In this document: in pieces, positions 1 through 6,796 of the stretch
Layout of the letters: the number at the start of each line of letters is the position of its first letter
How positions within the stretch are numbered: position 1 is the stretch's first letter
Assembly: GCA_004297645.1 (NCBI GenBank)
Contig: SCUG01000346.1
Coordinates: forward strand, 1-9,013
Direction: 5' to 3'
Source: Saprospiraceae bacterium
GTDB lineage: Bacteria > Bacteroidota > Bacteroidia > Chitinophagales > Saprospiraceae
Length of the DNA stretch: 9,013 nt
Position numbers and translations under genes: made by a program
The notes under the pieces: model-generated
Told to the model about the DNA's origin: nothing
Databases searched by the model: none
Seen by the model: only the letters and a program-made list of their open reading frames with translations

Positions 1-2
1 TG

Positions 3-74
3 ACTATGCAAAACCTCTTCCACGACGGCGGCTTTTCGAGCATGGGCATGAACCCAGCGGTATTGGGATTGTGA
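3..74 (+). CDS. C-terminal tail of an unidentified upstream protein (partial)
   Basis: An open frame enters from the left edge and stops with TGA at 72-74. It encodes 23 residues ending NPAVLGL, with glycine- and methionine-rich sequence just before. The other frames in this stretch give arginine-rich, less protein-like translations, so this one is the likely end of a gene lying mostly outside the window. It would be followed 64 bases later by a lipoprotein gene on the same strand. Too little is visible to assign a family, and it could be a chance open frame. Confidence 0.35.
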   Translation, partial: TMQNLFHDGGFSSMGMNPAVLGL

Positions 75-138
75 TGAATACCACCTGTTGGTTTCGGGGA
101 TATATGCGGCCACTGGCGGATGGAAGAATATCGGGCCT

Positions 139-546
139 ATGAAAACTAAACCCATTCTCCTTGCCATCTTGCTTTTTGCGGCTTGCCGCAAAGACAATTC
201 AAGCGGTGAAAACTCCACGCTCAACTATGCCCGGCTCAATGTGTCGGTTAGTCTCTGCGACCGGCAGGGCAGCACTTTCTGCGACCCATTCAGCGATTCC
301 CTCGAAGCCGTGCCGGGCGCCCGCGTTTTTCTTTTCGAAGATAAAATATTTCAGGAAGACGGTGCGCCTTTTGTCTTTGATGGCACCACGAACGGGCAGG
401 GGCAACTCACATTCACTACCCTCGAAAAAAACGAATACTGGATAACGGTGCAACTCCCCTCGCCCGATGAGCGGCGGCAAAAGGATTATGTAAAAACGCC
501 GCTCCACACCACCAACTATTTTCCCATTGTTTTCGAAAAGCAATAG
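139..546 (+). CDS. Small predicted lipoprotein with a beta-sandwich-like (carboxypeptidase-regulatory-like) domain
   Basis: This encodes 135 residues from the ATG at 139. An in-frame ATG lies upstream at 88, but 139 is preferred because it puts a classic lipoprotein signal at the N-terminus: Lys at 2 and 4, a hydrophobic stretch, then the lipobox LFAAC with the lipidated Cys at residue 16, followed by RKD. The mature part has two nearby cysteines (SLCDRQGSTFC), then a pattern typical of transthyretin/carboxypeptidase-regulatory-like folds: VPGARVFLFED, a turn with DGTTNGQGQLTF, and EYWITVQLP. That fold is inferred from pattern only. The protein is probably anchored to the outer or inner membrane and possibly surface-exposed. 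It converges with the ligase gene, 17 bases between stops, with no clear terminator. The function is unknown. Confidence 0.8.
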   Translation: MKTKPILLAILLFAACRKDNSSGENSTLNYARLNVSVSLCDRQGSTFCDPFSDSLEAVPGARVFLFEDKIFQEDGAPFVFDGTTNGQGQLTFTTLEKNEYWITVQLPSPDERRQKDYVKTPLHTTNYFPIVFEKQ

Positions 547-563
547 CGCGCATTCCTGGAGAG

Positions 564-2504
564 TCACTTCTTCGCTTCCAGGCGCTCCATCAGGCGGGTG
601 GAAATGCGCAAATAGTCCATCTCGGTGATAATGCCGATGAGTTCGTGGTCGTCACCTTGTACGACAGGCAGGCAGCCTATCTTATTGTCGCGCATAAGGT
701 TGATGGCTTCCAGGATGGTTCCTTTCGGGCCGATGGTAATGGGGCTGGCAATCATAATGTCTTTCACTGAGGTGATTTTTTTTTCGTTGAGATTCCAGCA
801 CTGAGAATAATGGCGCAGCAAGAGGCGGGAAGTGACTAAACCGACGAGCCTGCCTTTAGCATCTTCCACCGGCATGTAGCGGATTTTGCGCCAATCCATC
901 ATTTCGGTCACTAAGTCTATAATGTCGTCCTTTTGCACGGTGAACAGATCGGTTGTCATAAATTCGGTGACTTTCAGGCGCGAGGGCACGTACTCTTCGA
1001 GTTCGCCCGCATCGGGAAGTTTCCAGGCGTGCACCGGCAATTCAATTTCCTGGTTTTTAATAATAGCGGCCGTCAGCACGGCGGTGGCTTCATCTGTTGT
1101 CGTCGTTTTTTTGAGGTTGGTAAAAGCGCGGAGTTGCCAGCGGGCGCCATTCATGTGTTGTTTGGCCCGTTCTTCAATGATGCCGAGGTATCTGTCAATA
1201 TCTGCTTCGTCCACTTTCCTGTTTTTCAGGCCCTCGCGGGCGATGGGAAGCAGTTCTTTTAAAATCAATTTCCGGGCGGTTATTTTTACACCGTCGCCCC
1301 GCCAATTGAAGTTGCTGTCAATGCCAAATTGGGCGGCTTTCATGAAGTTGTCGCGCACATCTTCCCAAGCCAGTTCTTCGGTCACCCTGACGCCGGCGTC
1401 CTTTATTCCCGTCATAGCGCCCAGCCAGAAGGCGGCATTGGCTATTTCGTCCACTACGGTCGGTCCGGCAGGTAATACGCGGTTTTCTATGCGCAGGTGC
1501 GGTTTGCCGTTGGGGCTAATGCCATAGCAGGGGCGATTCCAGCGGTAAATGGTGGAGTTGTGTACTTGCAGAGCCTTGAGCTTCGGCACTATGTTTTCGC
1601 GGATTTTCTCCAGAGAATCTTCCCTTTCGTTGGCGGTCATCAGCACACGGAAGCGGGCTATGTCTTCGCGATAAATATCGAGGATGGAATTCTGTAGCCA
1701 GTCGTTGCCAAAGTTGACCCTGGGGCTGCGCTCGCGCAGGTGGTCGTGGGAGGTGCGGGTATCGAGGGCTTGCTGGAAGAGGGCGATGCGTGTCTCGTGC
1801 CAGAGGCGTTTGCCAAACAAAAGGGAGGAGTTGGCGGAGATGGCCATGATGGGAGCGGCCAGTGTTTGCGCAATGTTATACATGCTGACGAAATCCTGGG
1901 GCGCCACCTGAAGGTGCACCTGAAAGCTGGTGTTGCAGGCTTCGAGGAGGGGTGAATCGTGTTTGATGTGCAGCTCGTCAATGCCTTTGAGGTTTAGCTC
2001 GAAGGCACTGCCGAGCAGCAGTTGGCTTTGGATGGCCTTCATAAGCCCCAGGTAGCGGGGATTGTCCGTCAGGTTTTCCAGTTCCAGGTGAAATTTTCGC
2101 AAGGTGGGCAGGATGCCCGCCAACACGACGTGGCCTTTGAGCGAATGCACTGCTTCTCTGATTTTGTTGAGGTAGGTCAGGGTTTCCTGCTCCATTTGAC
2201 TGAGGCAATTGCCGGTAAATTCCCGCGGCGTCATATTGGTTTCGAGGTTGAACTTGGCCAGTTCCGTGTCTAACCATTCGGGGTTCCCCATTTTAGCTAT
2301 CACCTCCTTGTTGATGCACATGGGTTTGTAGGTTTTGGCATCCACGAGGCATATTTCCTGCTCGGCCCCGATTCGCACAATATCCGTCTCGAACATGTCA
2401 TTAGCAATCAGGTATTCCAGTGCCTTGACGTCGTTGAGGAGGTAGCGCACGAACTTTTGCAGGTCGGCCTGGTTCTTTGCAATTGATACTTTCTGTTCGC
2501 CCAT
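564..2504 (-). CDS. Glutamate-cysteine ligase-like (GCS2/YbdK family) protein fused to a CBS-domain pair
   Basis: This encodes 646 residues. The N-terminal ~460 match the carboxylate-amine ligase family that includes glutamate-cysteine ligase type 2: an IGAEQE motif (residues 45-50, acidic residues expected to bind metal and ATP), a TSFQVHLQV strand (192-200), and the strongly conserved HLRIENRVLPAGPT block (336-349). Members join glutamate to cysteine or another amine using ATP; YbdK-type members have weak or unassigned substrate specificity. A linker leads to two CBS repeats at about 511-565 and 577-635 (EFMTTDLFTV...MPVED...GLVTS and DIMIASPITI...LPVV...GIITEMD). CBS pairs usually bind adenosine nucleotides, so energy- or nucleotide-dependent control of the ligase is a reasonable inference. 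No glutathione synthetase or RimK-like partner is visible nearby. The start ATG lies 140 bases from the divergent lipoprotein gene. No frameshift or missing motif is seen. The family is secure; the exact substrate is not. Confidence 0.9.
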   Translation of the reverse strand: MGEQKVSIAKNQADLQKFVRYLLNDVKALEYLIANDMFETDIVRIGAEQEICLVDAKTYKPMCINKEVIAKMGNPEWLDTELAKFNLETNMTPREFTGNCLSQMEQETLTYLNKIREAVHSLKGHVVLAGILPTLRKFHLELENLTDNPRYLGLMKAIQSQLLLGSAFELNLKGIDELHIKHDSPLLEACNTSFQVHLQVAPQDFVSMYNIAQTLAAPIMAISANSSLLFGKRLWHETRIALFQQALDTRTSHDHLRERSPRVNFGNDWLQNSILDIYREDIARFRVLMTANEREDSLEKIRENIVPKLKALQVHNSTIYRWNRPCYGISPNGKPHLRIENRVLPAGPTVVDEIANAAFWLGAMTGIKDAGVRVTEELAWEDVRDNFMKAAQFGIDSNFNWRGDGVKITARKLILKELLPIAREGLKNRKVDEADIDRYLGIIEERAKQHMNGARWQLRAFTNLKKTTTTDEATAVLTAAIIKNQEIELPVHAWKLPDAGELEEYVPSRLKVTEFMTTDLFTVQKDDIIDLVTEMMDWRKIRYMPVEDAKGRLVGLVTSRLLLRHYSQCWNLNEKKITSVKDIMIASPITIGPKGTILEAINLMRDNKIGCLPVVQGDDHELIGIITEMDYLRISTRLMERLEAKK

Positions 2505-2514
2505 TGTAACTTTG
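2483..2514 (+). promoter_or_regulatory. Candidate Bacteroidota promoter for the 2645 lipoprotein gene
   Basis: TAACTTTG at 2507-2514 matches the Bacteroidota -7 consensus TAnnTTTG exactly. A TTG at 2483-2485 sits 21 bases upstream, within the usual spacing for the -33 element. Transcription would start near 2521, giving a leader of about 124 bases before the ATG at 2645. The -33 part lies inside the first codons of the reverse-strand ligase gene, so the two 5' ends overlap. No equally good element was found for the ligase gene itself. Confidence 0.5.
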
Positions 2515-2644
2515 TTTGGAAAGGATAGACAGACCTCCTGTCTCCGGTAACAAAAGAAGTAAGTTCACTCTAATTAGTCAAATAAGCCCGGCAATAAAAT
2601 TATCACCTTGCCGGTTTGTATTTTCAAAAAATAATAAACTGACA

Positions 2645-3172
2645 ATGAAAAATATCGCCGCCGTTTTAATGCTGACCCTCCCGTTTTTTTCTTGCAAAAA
2701 AGAGGACCCCGCCCTATTTATCATCCCCATTCAAAATCTCTCGTTCGCAGTGGACGCCACAATACAGCCGCCATTCACCTACTATATCCCCATCAACAAC
2801 GTGCTCACCAATGCCCAGAATGTGCTGCAAGGCCACGGCCTCGATGCCAGTAAAGTCCACCGCATCAGGCCCCACAGAGCTACACTTTCCGTCGTATTTG
2901 CCGAGTCGGACCTCAACTTTATTGACGCCGTATCCGTGCGCCTTTGCCCTTTGGGCAACAATGAGGAAAACTGCGGGCAGGAAGTATTCTACCGCGACCC
3001 TGTACCTTTTAACCCTGGCTACGAACTCGACCTCGTGCCCAGCAATGTGAACGATGTGCAGGATTTTGTTTTACCAGACCAGATAAATGTGCAGGTGAAA
3101 TTAGAGCGCCTGCGCGGCTTCCCCGAACATTCCTTCGACATCCGGCTGGACATGGAGTTTGAGGTGCGGTGA
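2645..3172 (+). CDS. Predicted lipoprotein of unknown function
   Basis: This encodes 175 residues from the ATG at 2645. The frame is open further upstream to 2516, but only the 2645 start gives a proper lipoprotein signal: MKN, a hydrophobic core, lipobox FFSC with Cys at residue 17, then KKED. A charged, acidic-containing stretch right after the Cys resembles the lipoprotein export signal that sends Bacteroidota lipoproteins to the cell surface. The rest alternates short hydrophobic strands with polar turns (LSVVFAESDLNFIDAVSVRLCP, then INVQVKLERL and FDIRLDMEFEV at the end), which suggests an all-beta domain. Two cysteines (RLCPLGNNEENC) could form a disulfide. The family is not recognised. 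It is followed by a stem-loop at 3180 and then, apparently from its own promoter, the aldehyde dehydrogenase gene. Confidence 0.78.
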   Translation: MKNIAAVLMLTLPFFSCKKEDPALFIIPIQNLSFAVDATIQPPFTYYIPINNVLTNAQNVLQGHGLDASKVHRIRPHRATLSVVFAESDLNFIDAVSVRLCPLGNNEENCGQEVFYRDPVPFNPGYELDLVPSNVNDVQDFVLPDQINVQVKLERLRGFPEHSFDIRLDMEFEVR

Positions 3173-3179
3173 GGGGAGA

Positions 3180-3208
3180 GGGTTCCGGGTTTCAGGCTTC
3201 GGGAACCC
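3180..3208 (+). terminator. Stem-loop after the lipoprotein gene, possible terminator
   Basis: GGGTTCC (3180-3186) pairs perfectly with GGAACCC (3202-3208) around a 15-base loop, starting 7 bases after the lipoprotein stop codon. No T-run follows on the + strand (the next bases are C and A rich), so it is not a classic intrinsic terminator; it may be an mRNA 3'-end stabiliser. Its left half (GGGTTCCGGGTTTCAG) recurs with one change at 7879-7894, so it may also be a copy of a dispersed intergenic repeat. Confidence 0.4.
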
Positions 3209-3234
3209 CAAAAACCTGAATCCCCAATTTCTAT

Positions 3235-3242
3235 TACTTTTG
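3235..3242 (+). promoter_or_regulatory. Candidate -7 box of the aldehyde dehydrogenase promoter
   Basis: TACTTTTG matches TAnnTTTG exactly and lies 37 bases before the ATG at 3280, a typical spacing for Bacteroidota genes. No convincing -33 TTG/TTTG is seen 19-21 bases upstream. Transcription would begin near 3249, leaving a leader of about 30 bases. Confidence 0.5.
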
Positions 3243-3279
3243 CCGCCCGATTATTCACCACCAATTAACTCTCGATAAA

Positions 3280-4809
3280 ATGAATAGAGATTTCCTTAGA
3301 AAATTAGGACTGAAAAAACACAACCCCGGCACCAGCACCGGCCAGGAAGAGCTTACATCCCGCCGGTACATCAAGTCCTTTTCCCCAGTGGACGGCGAAC
3401 TCACCGGCAGCGTCAGCCAGACCTCCAGCGACCAATACGAGGAGGTCATTCGCACGGCGCAGCAAGCCTTCAAAATATGGCGGGAAATCCCCGCCCCCAA
3501 GCGCGGTGAAATCGTGCGCCAGTACGGCGATGAACTCCGCAAATACAAAGACCCGCTTGGCCGCCTCGTGAGCTACGAAATGGGCAAAAGCCTCCAGGAA
3601 GGCTGGGGCGAGGTGCAGGAAATGATTGACATCTGCGATTTCGCCGTGGGCCTGAGCCGCCAGCTTTACGGCCTCAGCATGCACTCCGAGCGCCCCCATC
3701 ACCGCATGTACGAGCAGTGGCACCCGCTCGGCATCGTGGGCATCATCAGCGCCTTCAACTTCCCGGTGGCCGTATGGTCATGGAATGCCATGTTAGCGCT
3801 CGTCTGCGGTGATGTCTGCGTGTGGAAGCCCTCCGAAAAAGCTCCCCTTTGCGGCGTAGCCTGCCAGAATATTTTAAAGAGAGTGCTTCGGGCCAACGAC
3901 GTACCCGAAGGCGTTTGCTGCCTCATCAACGGCGATTACAAAGTGGGCGAGTTTATGACAAAAGACACCCGTGTGTCCCTCATTTCCGCCACCGGCAGCA
4001 CCCGTATGGGCAAGATAGTTGGGCAGGCGGTCGCCGCCCGCCTCGGCCGCAGTCTGCTCGAACTCGGCGGCAATAATGCCATCATCGTCACCCCGAGTTC
4101 CGACCTGAGCGTGGTGCTCACCGGCGCGCTTTTTGGAGCCGTCGGCACCTGTGGCCAACGTTGCACCTCCACGCGCCGGCTCATCGTGCACGAGAGCATT
4201 TTTGACGAAGTCAAAAAGAAACTCACCGCCGCTTACAAGCAACTGCGCATCGGAGACCCACTCGACCAGCACAACCACGTCGGCCCGCTCATTGATAAAG
4301 ACGCCGTGAACAATTACCTCCGCGCCATCGGACAGGTGAAAGAGGAGGGCGGCACATTCCTCGTCGAAGGCGGCGCACTCGAAGGCCCCGGCTACGAGAG
4401 CGGCTGTTACGTCAAGCCCTGCATCGCCGAGGCTAAGCCGGACATGGCTATCGTGCAGCACGAGACCTTCGCCCCCATTCTTTATTTGTTGAAATACAAA
4501 ACCCTCGACGAAGCCATCGCCATCCAGAACGGCGTGCCGCAAGGCCTCTCCTCCGCCATCATGACGACCAACCTGCGGGAGGCGGAGAAATTCCTCTCCG
4601 TCACCGGCTCCGACTGCGGCATCGCCAACGTGAACATCGGCACCAGCGGCGCTGAAATCGGCGGCGCTTTCGGCGGCGAAAAGGAAACAGGCGGCGGCCG
4701 TGAGTCCGGCTCCGATGCCTGGAAAGCCTACATGCGCCGCCAGACCAACACCATCAATTACAGCAGCCAGTTGCCGCTGGCGCAGGGGATCAAGTTTGAT
4801 TTAGGGTGA
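3280..4809 (+). CDS. Aldehyde dehydrogenase, ALDH7 class (alpha-aminoadipic semialdehyde / piperideine-6-carboxylate dehydrogenase)
   Basis: This encodes 509 residues, full length for an NAD(P)-dependent aldehyde dehydrogenase. The visible core residues are Asn160 in AFNFP, Lys183 in VWKPSE (cofactor), GSTRMG at 239-244, the general base Glu261 in LELGGNN, the catalytic Cys295 in CGQRCTSTRR, and HETFAP at 394-399. The class is fixed by GQRCTSTRRLIVHESIFDE (292-310) and by EIGGAFGGEKETGGGRESGS (459-478) followed by DAWKAYMRRQTNTINYS and LAQGIKF, which follow antiquitin (ALDH7A1) almost residue for residue. ALDH7 enzymes oxidise alpha-aminoadipic semialdehyde, in equilibrium with piperideine-6-carboxylate, to alpha-aminoadipate in lysine breakdown, and also detoxify other aldehydes. 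No other lysine-catabolic gene is in the window, so its substrate here is inferred from family. It is a cytoplasmic, soluble enzyme with high GC content. The start agrees with the promoter-like box 37 bases upstream. Confidence 0.95.
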   Translation: MNRDFLRKLGLKKHNPGTSTGQEELTSRRYIKSFSPVDGELTGSVSQTSSDQYEEVIRTAQQAFKIWREIPAPKRGEIVRQYGDELRKYKDPLGRLVSYEMGKSLQEGWGEVQEMIDICDFAVGLSRQLYGLSMHSERPHHRMYEQWHPLGIVGIISAFNFPVAVWSWNAMLALVCGDVCVWKPSEKAPLCGVACQNILKRVLRANDVPEGVCCLINGDYKVGEFMTKDTRVSLISATGSTRMGKIVGQAVAARLGRSLLELGGNNAIIVTPSSDLSVVLTGALFGAVGTCGQRCTSTRRLIVHESIFDEVKKKLTAAYKQLRIGDPLDQHNHVGPLIDKDAVNNYLRAIGQVKEEGGTFLVEGGALEGPGYESGCYVKPCIAEAKPDMAIVQHETFAPILYLLKYKTLDEAIAIQNGVPQGLSSAIMTTNLREAEKFLSVTGSDCGIANVNIGTSGAEIGGAFGGEKETGGGRESGSDAWKAYMRRQTNTINYSSQLPLAQGIKFDLG

Positions 4810-4854
4810 GGGGGGATGAAAGGAGTCTTTGCAAATTACGCTGCCGCTAAATTC

Positions 4855-4881
4855 TTGTGACAACTGGTTCGCTTATTTTCG
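4855..4881 (+). promoter_or_regulatory. Weak candidate promoter for the nuclease-like gene
   Basis: TATTTTCG at 4874-4881 is one base off TAnnTTTG, with a TTG at 4855-4857. The 16-base spacer is shorter than usual. A start near 4888 would leave a leader of about 46 bases before the ATG at 4934. The box is identical to the one proposed in front of the acyltransferase gene (8774-8767, reverse strand), which supports it being a real local variant. Confidence 0.3.
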
Positions 4882-4933
4882 GGCGGAATGGGTGCAGGCT
4901 GCATCTGCTGTGTGTATTTAAAAAATTATCGAA

Positions 4934-5875
4934 ATGGCAATTTTTGAGATGGAAAAAGGCAAAGCAAAGAGAATTCGCCTCAGCGAATTCAAACTCGAGA
5001 AAGACTTACAAAGATTGATTGAAGATAATATTGAAACTATTTTTGATTGCCACCTGATTGCTACTGAATTTTCAACAGGGAATATTCATTCGGGGCGAAT
5101 TGACACATTGGCAATTTCAGAAGACTTCAATCCTGTAATCATTGAATACAAAAAGGTTGCTTCTTCAGACTTGATAAACCAAAGTCTCTACTATCTGCAT
5201 TGGATTAAAGACCACAAAGGCGATTTTCAAATTGCAGCAAACAAAGCACTGAATAAGGAGGTAGAAGTCGATTGGTCAGATATTAGGGTGATTTGTCTTG
5301 CACCAGAGTACAAAAAATATGACCTGCATGCAGTTCAGGTTATGGGAGCAAATATTGAACTCTGGCAATACAAGCTCTACGGAAATGGGATATTAAGCAT
5401 AGATGAAGTTTACCGCAGGACAAGCCCGGTTTCTCACCAAGACTACGAAGATTTCAACGGGAAAAACCCCGTGATGGTTGAAGCTGGGAAAAAGGCAGCA
5501 TTGACTCGAAAGACAGCAACCTATACGCTTGAAGGGCATTATGAGAATCTTGACGCAAGCATGTTAGAGCTTTTCAACGCAATCAGAGATTACATCGTGT
5601 CATTGGATAGTTCAATCCAAGAAACCCCTAAGAAGCATTATGTAGCTTATAAGACAAGTCAGAACTTTGCCTGTCTTCAAGCATATAAAAGAAAGATTAC
5701 CCTATATTTAAAACTTAATCCTGATGAAATTCAACCCCTACCGGATCAAGCACGGGATGTAAGGAATATCGGGCATTTTGGCACCGGCGAATTTGAGTTG
5801 ACAGTTAAGAATATGAACGACTTTGAGAAAACAAAGTACCTAATAAACGAAGCATTCAAAAACATTGGAGGATAA
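4934..5875 (+). CDS. DUF91 (NucS-like endonuclease) and DUF5655 domain protein
   Basis: This encodes 313 residues. The N-terminal half (MAIFEMEKGK..., then KLEKDLQRLIEDNIETIF) follows the DUF91/NucS-like pattern and contains a PD-(D/E)xK-type nuclease signature: RID with Asp57, then VIIEYKK with Glu71 and Lys73. QSLYYLHWIKDHKGDF follows, as in this family. The C-terminal part from about residue 205 (LFNAIRDYIVSL, KHYVAYKTSQNFACL, KRKITLYLKL, DVRNIGHFGTGEFELTV, FEKTKYLINEAF) matches DUF5655. Proteins of this build are common in Bacteroidota and often sit in or beside type I restriction-modification loci; the decayed hsdM downstream fits that. DNA cleavage is plausible from the motif but unproven, and the role is unknown. 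Its base composition is clearly more AT-rich than the neighbouring dehydrogenase gene, suggesting transfer. A second ATG at 4949 is a possible start, but 4934 gives the expected family N-terminus. An 8-bp palindrome (4971-4978 with 4983-4990) lies in its early codons. Confidence 0.88.
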   Translation: MAIFEMEKGKAKRIRLSEFKLEKDLQRLIEDNIETIFDCHLIATEFSTGNIHSGRIDTLAISEDFNPVIIEYKKVASSDLINQSLYYLHWIKDHKGDFQIAANKALNKEVEVDWSDIRVICLAPEYKKYDLHAVQVMGANIELWQYKLYGNGILSIDEVYRRTSPVSHQDYEDFNGKNPVMVEAGKKAALTRKTATYTLEGHYENLDASMLELFNAIRDYIVSLDSSIQETPKKHYVAYKTSQNFACLQAYKRKITLYLKLNPDEIQPLPDQARDVRNIGHFGTGEFELTVKNMNDFEKTKYLINEAFKNIGG

Positions 5876-5884
5876 GGAAACATC

Positions 5885-6046
5885 ATTGCAATCCACCGCC
5901 CCACCCCCGCCGCCCGAAAGGAGGCGCTGACCCAACTCAGAAAGACCATCCTCGACAACCTGCCGAAAGGATTCACAAAAACTATGCACTAAGGTATGAC
6001 TGGCTACGTCGTGCCGCACTCAAAGTACCTGGACGTATCATTGCGG
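5885..6046 (+). pseudogene. Remnant of a DUF1801-family gene (N-terminal part only)
   Basis: Read in the frame through 5921, this gives ARKEALTQLRKTILDNLPKG, then FTKTMH, a TAA stop at 5990-5992, then GMTGYVVPHSKY. This follows the DUF1801 (YdhG-like) N-terminal pattern, in which the stop position is normally Tyr (MxYGMxGYxVPHS). The family's following Y-H-C appears at 6036-6044 only after a one-base frameshift between about 6029 and 6036. The conserved remainder of the family (PLPF, ASQKNFVALYHMG) is absent; hsdM-like sequence begins instead. So it is a broken, truncated gene with one nonsense change, one frameshift and a lost 3' part. It starts about 10 bases after the nuclease-like gene. 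No start codon for the remnant could be fixed. Confidence 0.65.
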
Positions 6047-6074
6047 CCTGTGCGCTAAGACTTGGCACCCCCAC

Positions 6075-6796
6075 CTGACTTTCGCCAATGACGAAGGCGA
6101 ATAAGACAGCGAGGACCTTACCTACAATCGTCAGGACTTTTGGGTTACGACCAGCAACAAGCAGTAGAACTTTGTCCGGCACATTTGCACCATGCTCAAA
6201 TCTGACGGACGTGCCACAGTTGTTGTGCCCGACAATGTTTTGTTTGAAGGCGGCGCCGGTGAAACCATCAGAAAGAAATTGTTGGAGACAACCAACCTGC
6301 ACACCATTCTTCGACTGCCGGCAGGCATTTTCTACAAGCAAGGTGCAAAAGCCAATGTATTTTTCTTCGACAACAAACCGGCATCAAAAAACGCACAGAC
6401 CAAAGAGACTTGGTTTTACGATTTCAGAACCAACATTCATTTCACGCTGAAGAAAAATCCGTTGCGGCTGGAAGACTTAAAAGACTTCATTGACTGCTAC
6501 AATCCAGCCAAATCAGCCTTCGGAAAGAAACTTACCACGCAGACACCAATCCCGAAGGCCGCTGGAGAAAGTTTACCATCGGGAGAGATAAAACAAGCCT
6601 CGACATTACTTAGATAAAAGACAAGAGCCTCACCGGCCTTGACAATTTACCCGACCCGGACTTGTTAGCAAACGACATCATAGAAAACCTTAAACCGGGA
6701 ATTGACAGTGTTGAAGAAATGAGCATAGTTTTCCGAAAGCTCAAAGATTTCGGAAAACTGGCGCTGGCAAATCCGGAGATTATTCAATCACAATTC
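6075..6796 (+). pseudogene. hsdM: Decayed 3' part of a type I restriction-modification methyltransferase gene (hsdM)
   Basis: Translated pieces follow the C-terminal third of HsdM, the N6-adenine methyltransferase subunit: LTFANDEGE, stop TAA (6102-6104), EDLTYNRQDFWVTTSNKQ, stop TAG (6165-6167), NFVRHICTMLKSDGRATVVV, PDNVLFEGGAGETIRKKL, TILRLPAGIFYKQGAKANVF, WFYDFRTNIHFTLKKNPL, EDLKDFIDCYNPA. After a frameshift between about 6505 and 6536 it continues with HADTNPEGRWRKFT, RDKTSLDI, stop TAG at 6611-6613 (normally Trp), then IKDKSLTGLDNLPDPDLLA and NDIIENLKPGIDSVEEM. The N-terminal region with the SAM-binding site and the catalytic NPPF motif is missing, so no methyltransferase can be made. 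The longest surviving frame is 6192-6617. No hsdS or hsdR is visible. The tail after about 6722 is not clearly HsdM, and the remnant runs up to a palindromic element at 6797. Confidence 0.85.
6727..6759 (+). repeat. Perfect 12-bp inverted repeat
   Basis: AGTTTTCCGAAA (6727-6738) is the exact reverse complement of TTTCGGAAAACT (6748-6759), separated by 9 bases. It lies at the end of the recognisable hsdM remnant. There is no T-run on either side, so it is not an obvious terminator; it could be a short palindromic insertion or protein-binding site. Confidence 0.7.

Noticed and set aside
88..138. A longer N-terminus for the first lipoprotein (start at 88)
   Set aside because: It would bury the lipoprotein signal 17 residues inside the protein; the start at 139 gives a normal signal peptide and lipobox.
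886..1527. Long + strand open frame opposite the ligase gene
   Set aside because: It is fully contained in the ligase coding region on the other strand and its serine-rich translation looks like an antisense artefact.
2516..2644. A longer N-terminus for the second lipoprotein (start at 2516)
   Set aside because: It adds 43 polar residues before the signal peptide and would begin almost at the predicted transcription start.
3874..4542. Long reverse-strand open frame opposite the dehydrogenase gene
   Set aside because: It lies wholly inside the secure ALDH7 gene; GC-rich codon use there leaves the opposite strand open by chance, and the translation resembles no family.
4971..4990. Palindrome GAATTCGC / GCGAATTC as a regulatory hairpin
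   Set aside because: The 8-bp arms with a 4-base loop are perfect, but they lie within codons 13-19 of the nuclease-like gene and a match of this length is not strong evidence alone.
6192..6617. A stand-alone 141-residue methyltransferase-like gene
   Set aside because: The frame lies inside the HsdM similarity, which continues upstream through two stop codons and downstream in a shifted frame. The last ~35 residues are out-of-frame translation and the catalytic motif is absent.
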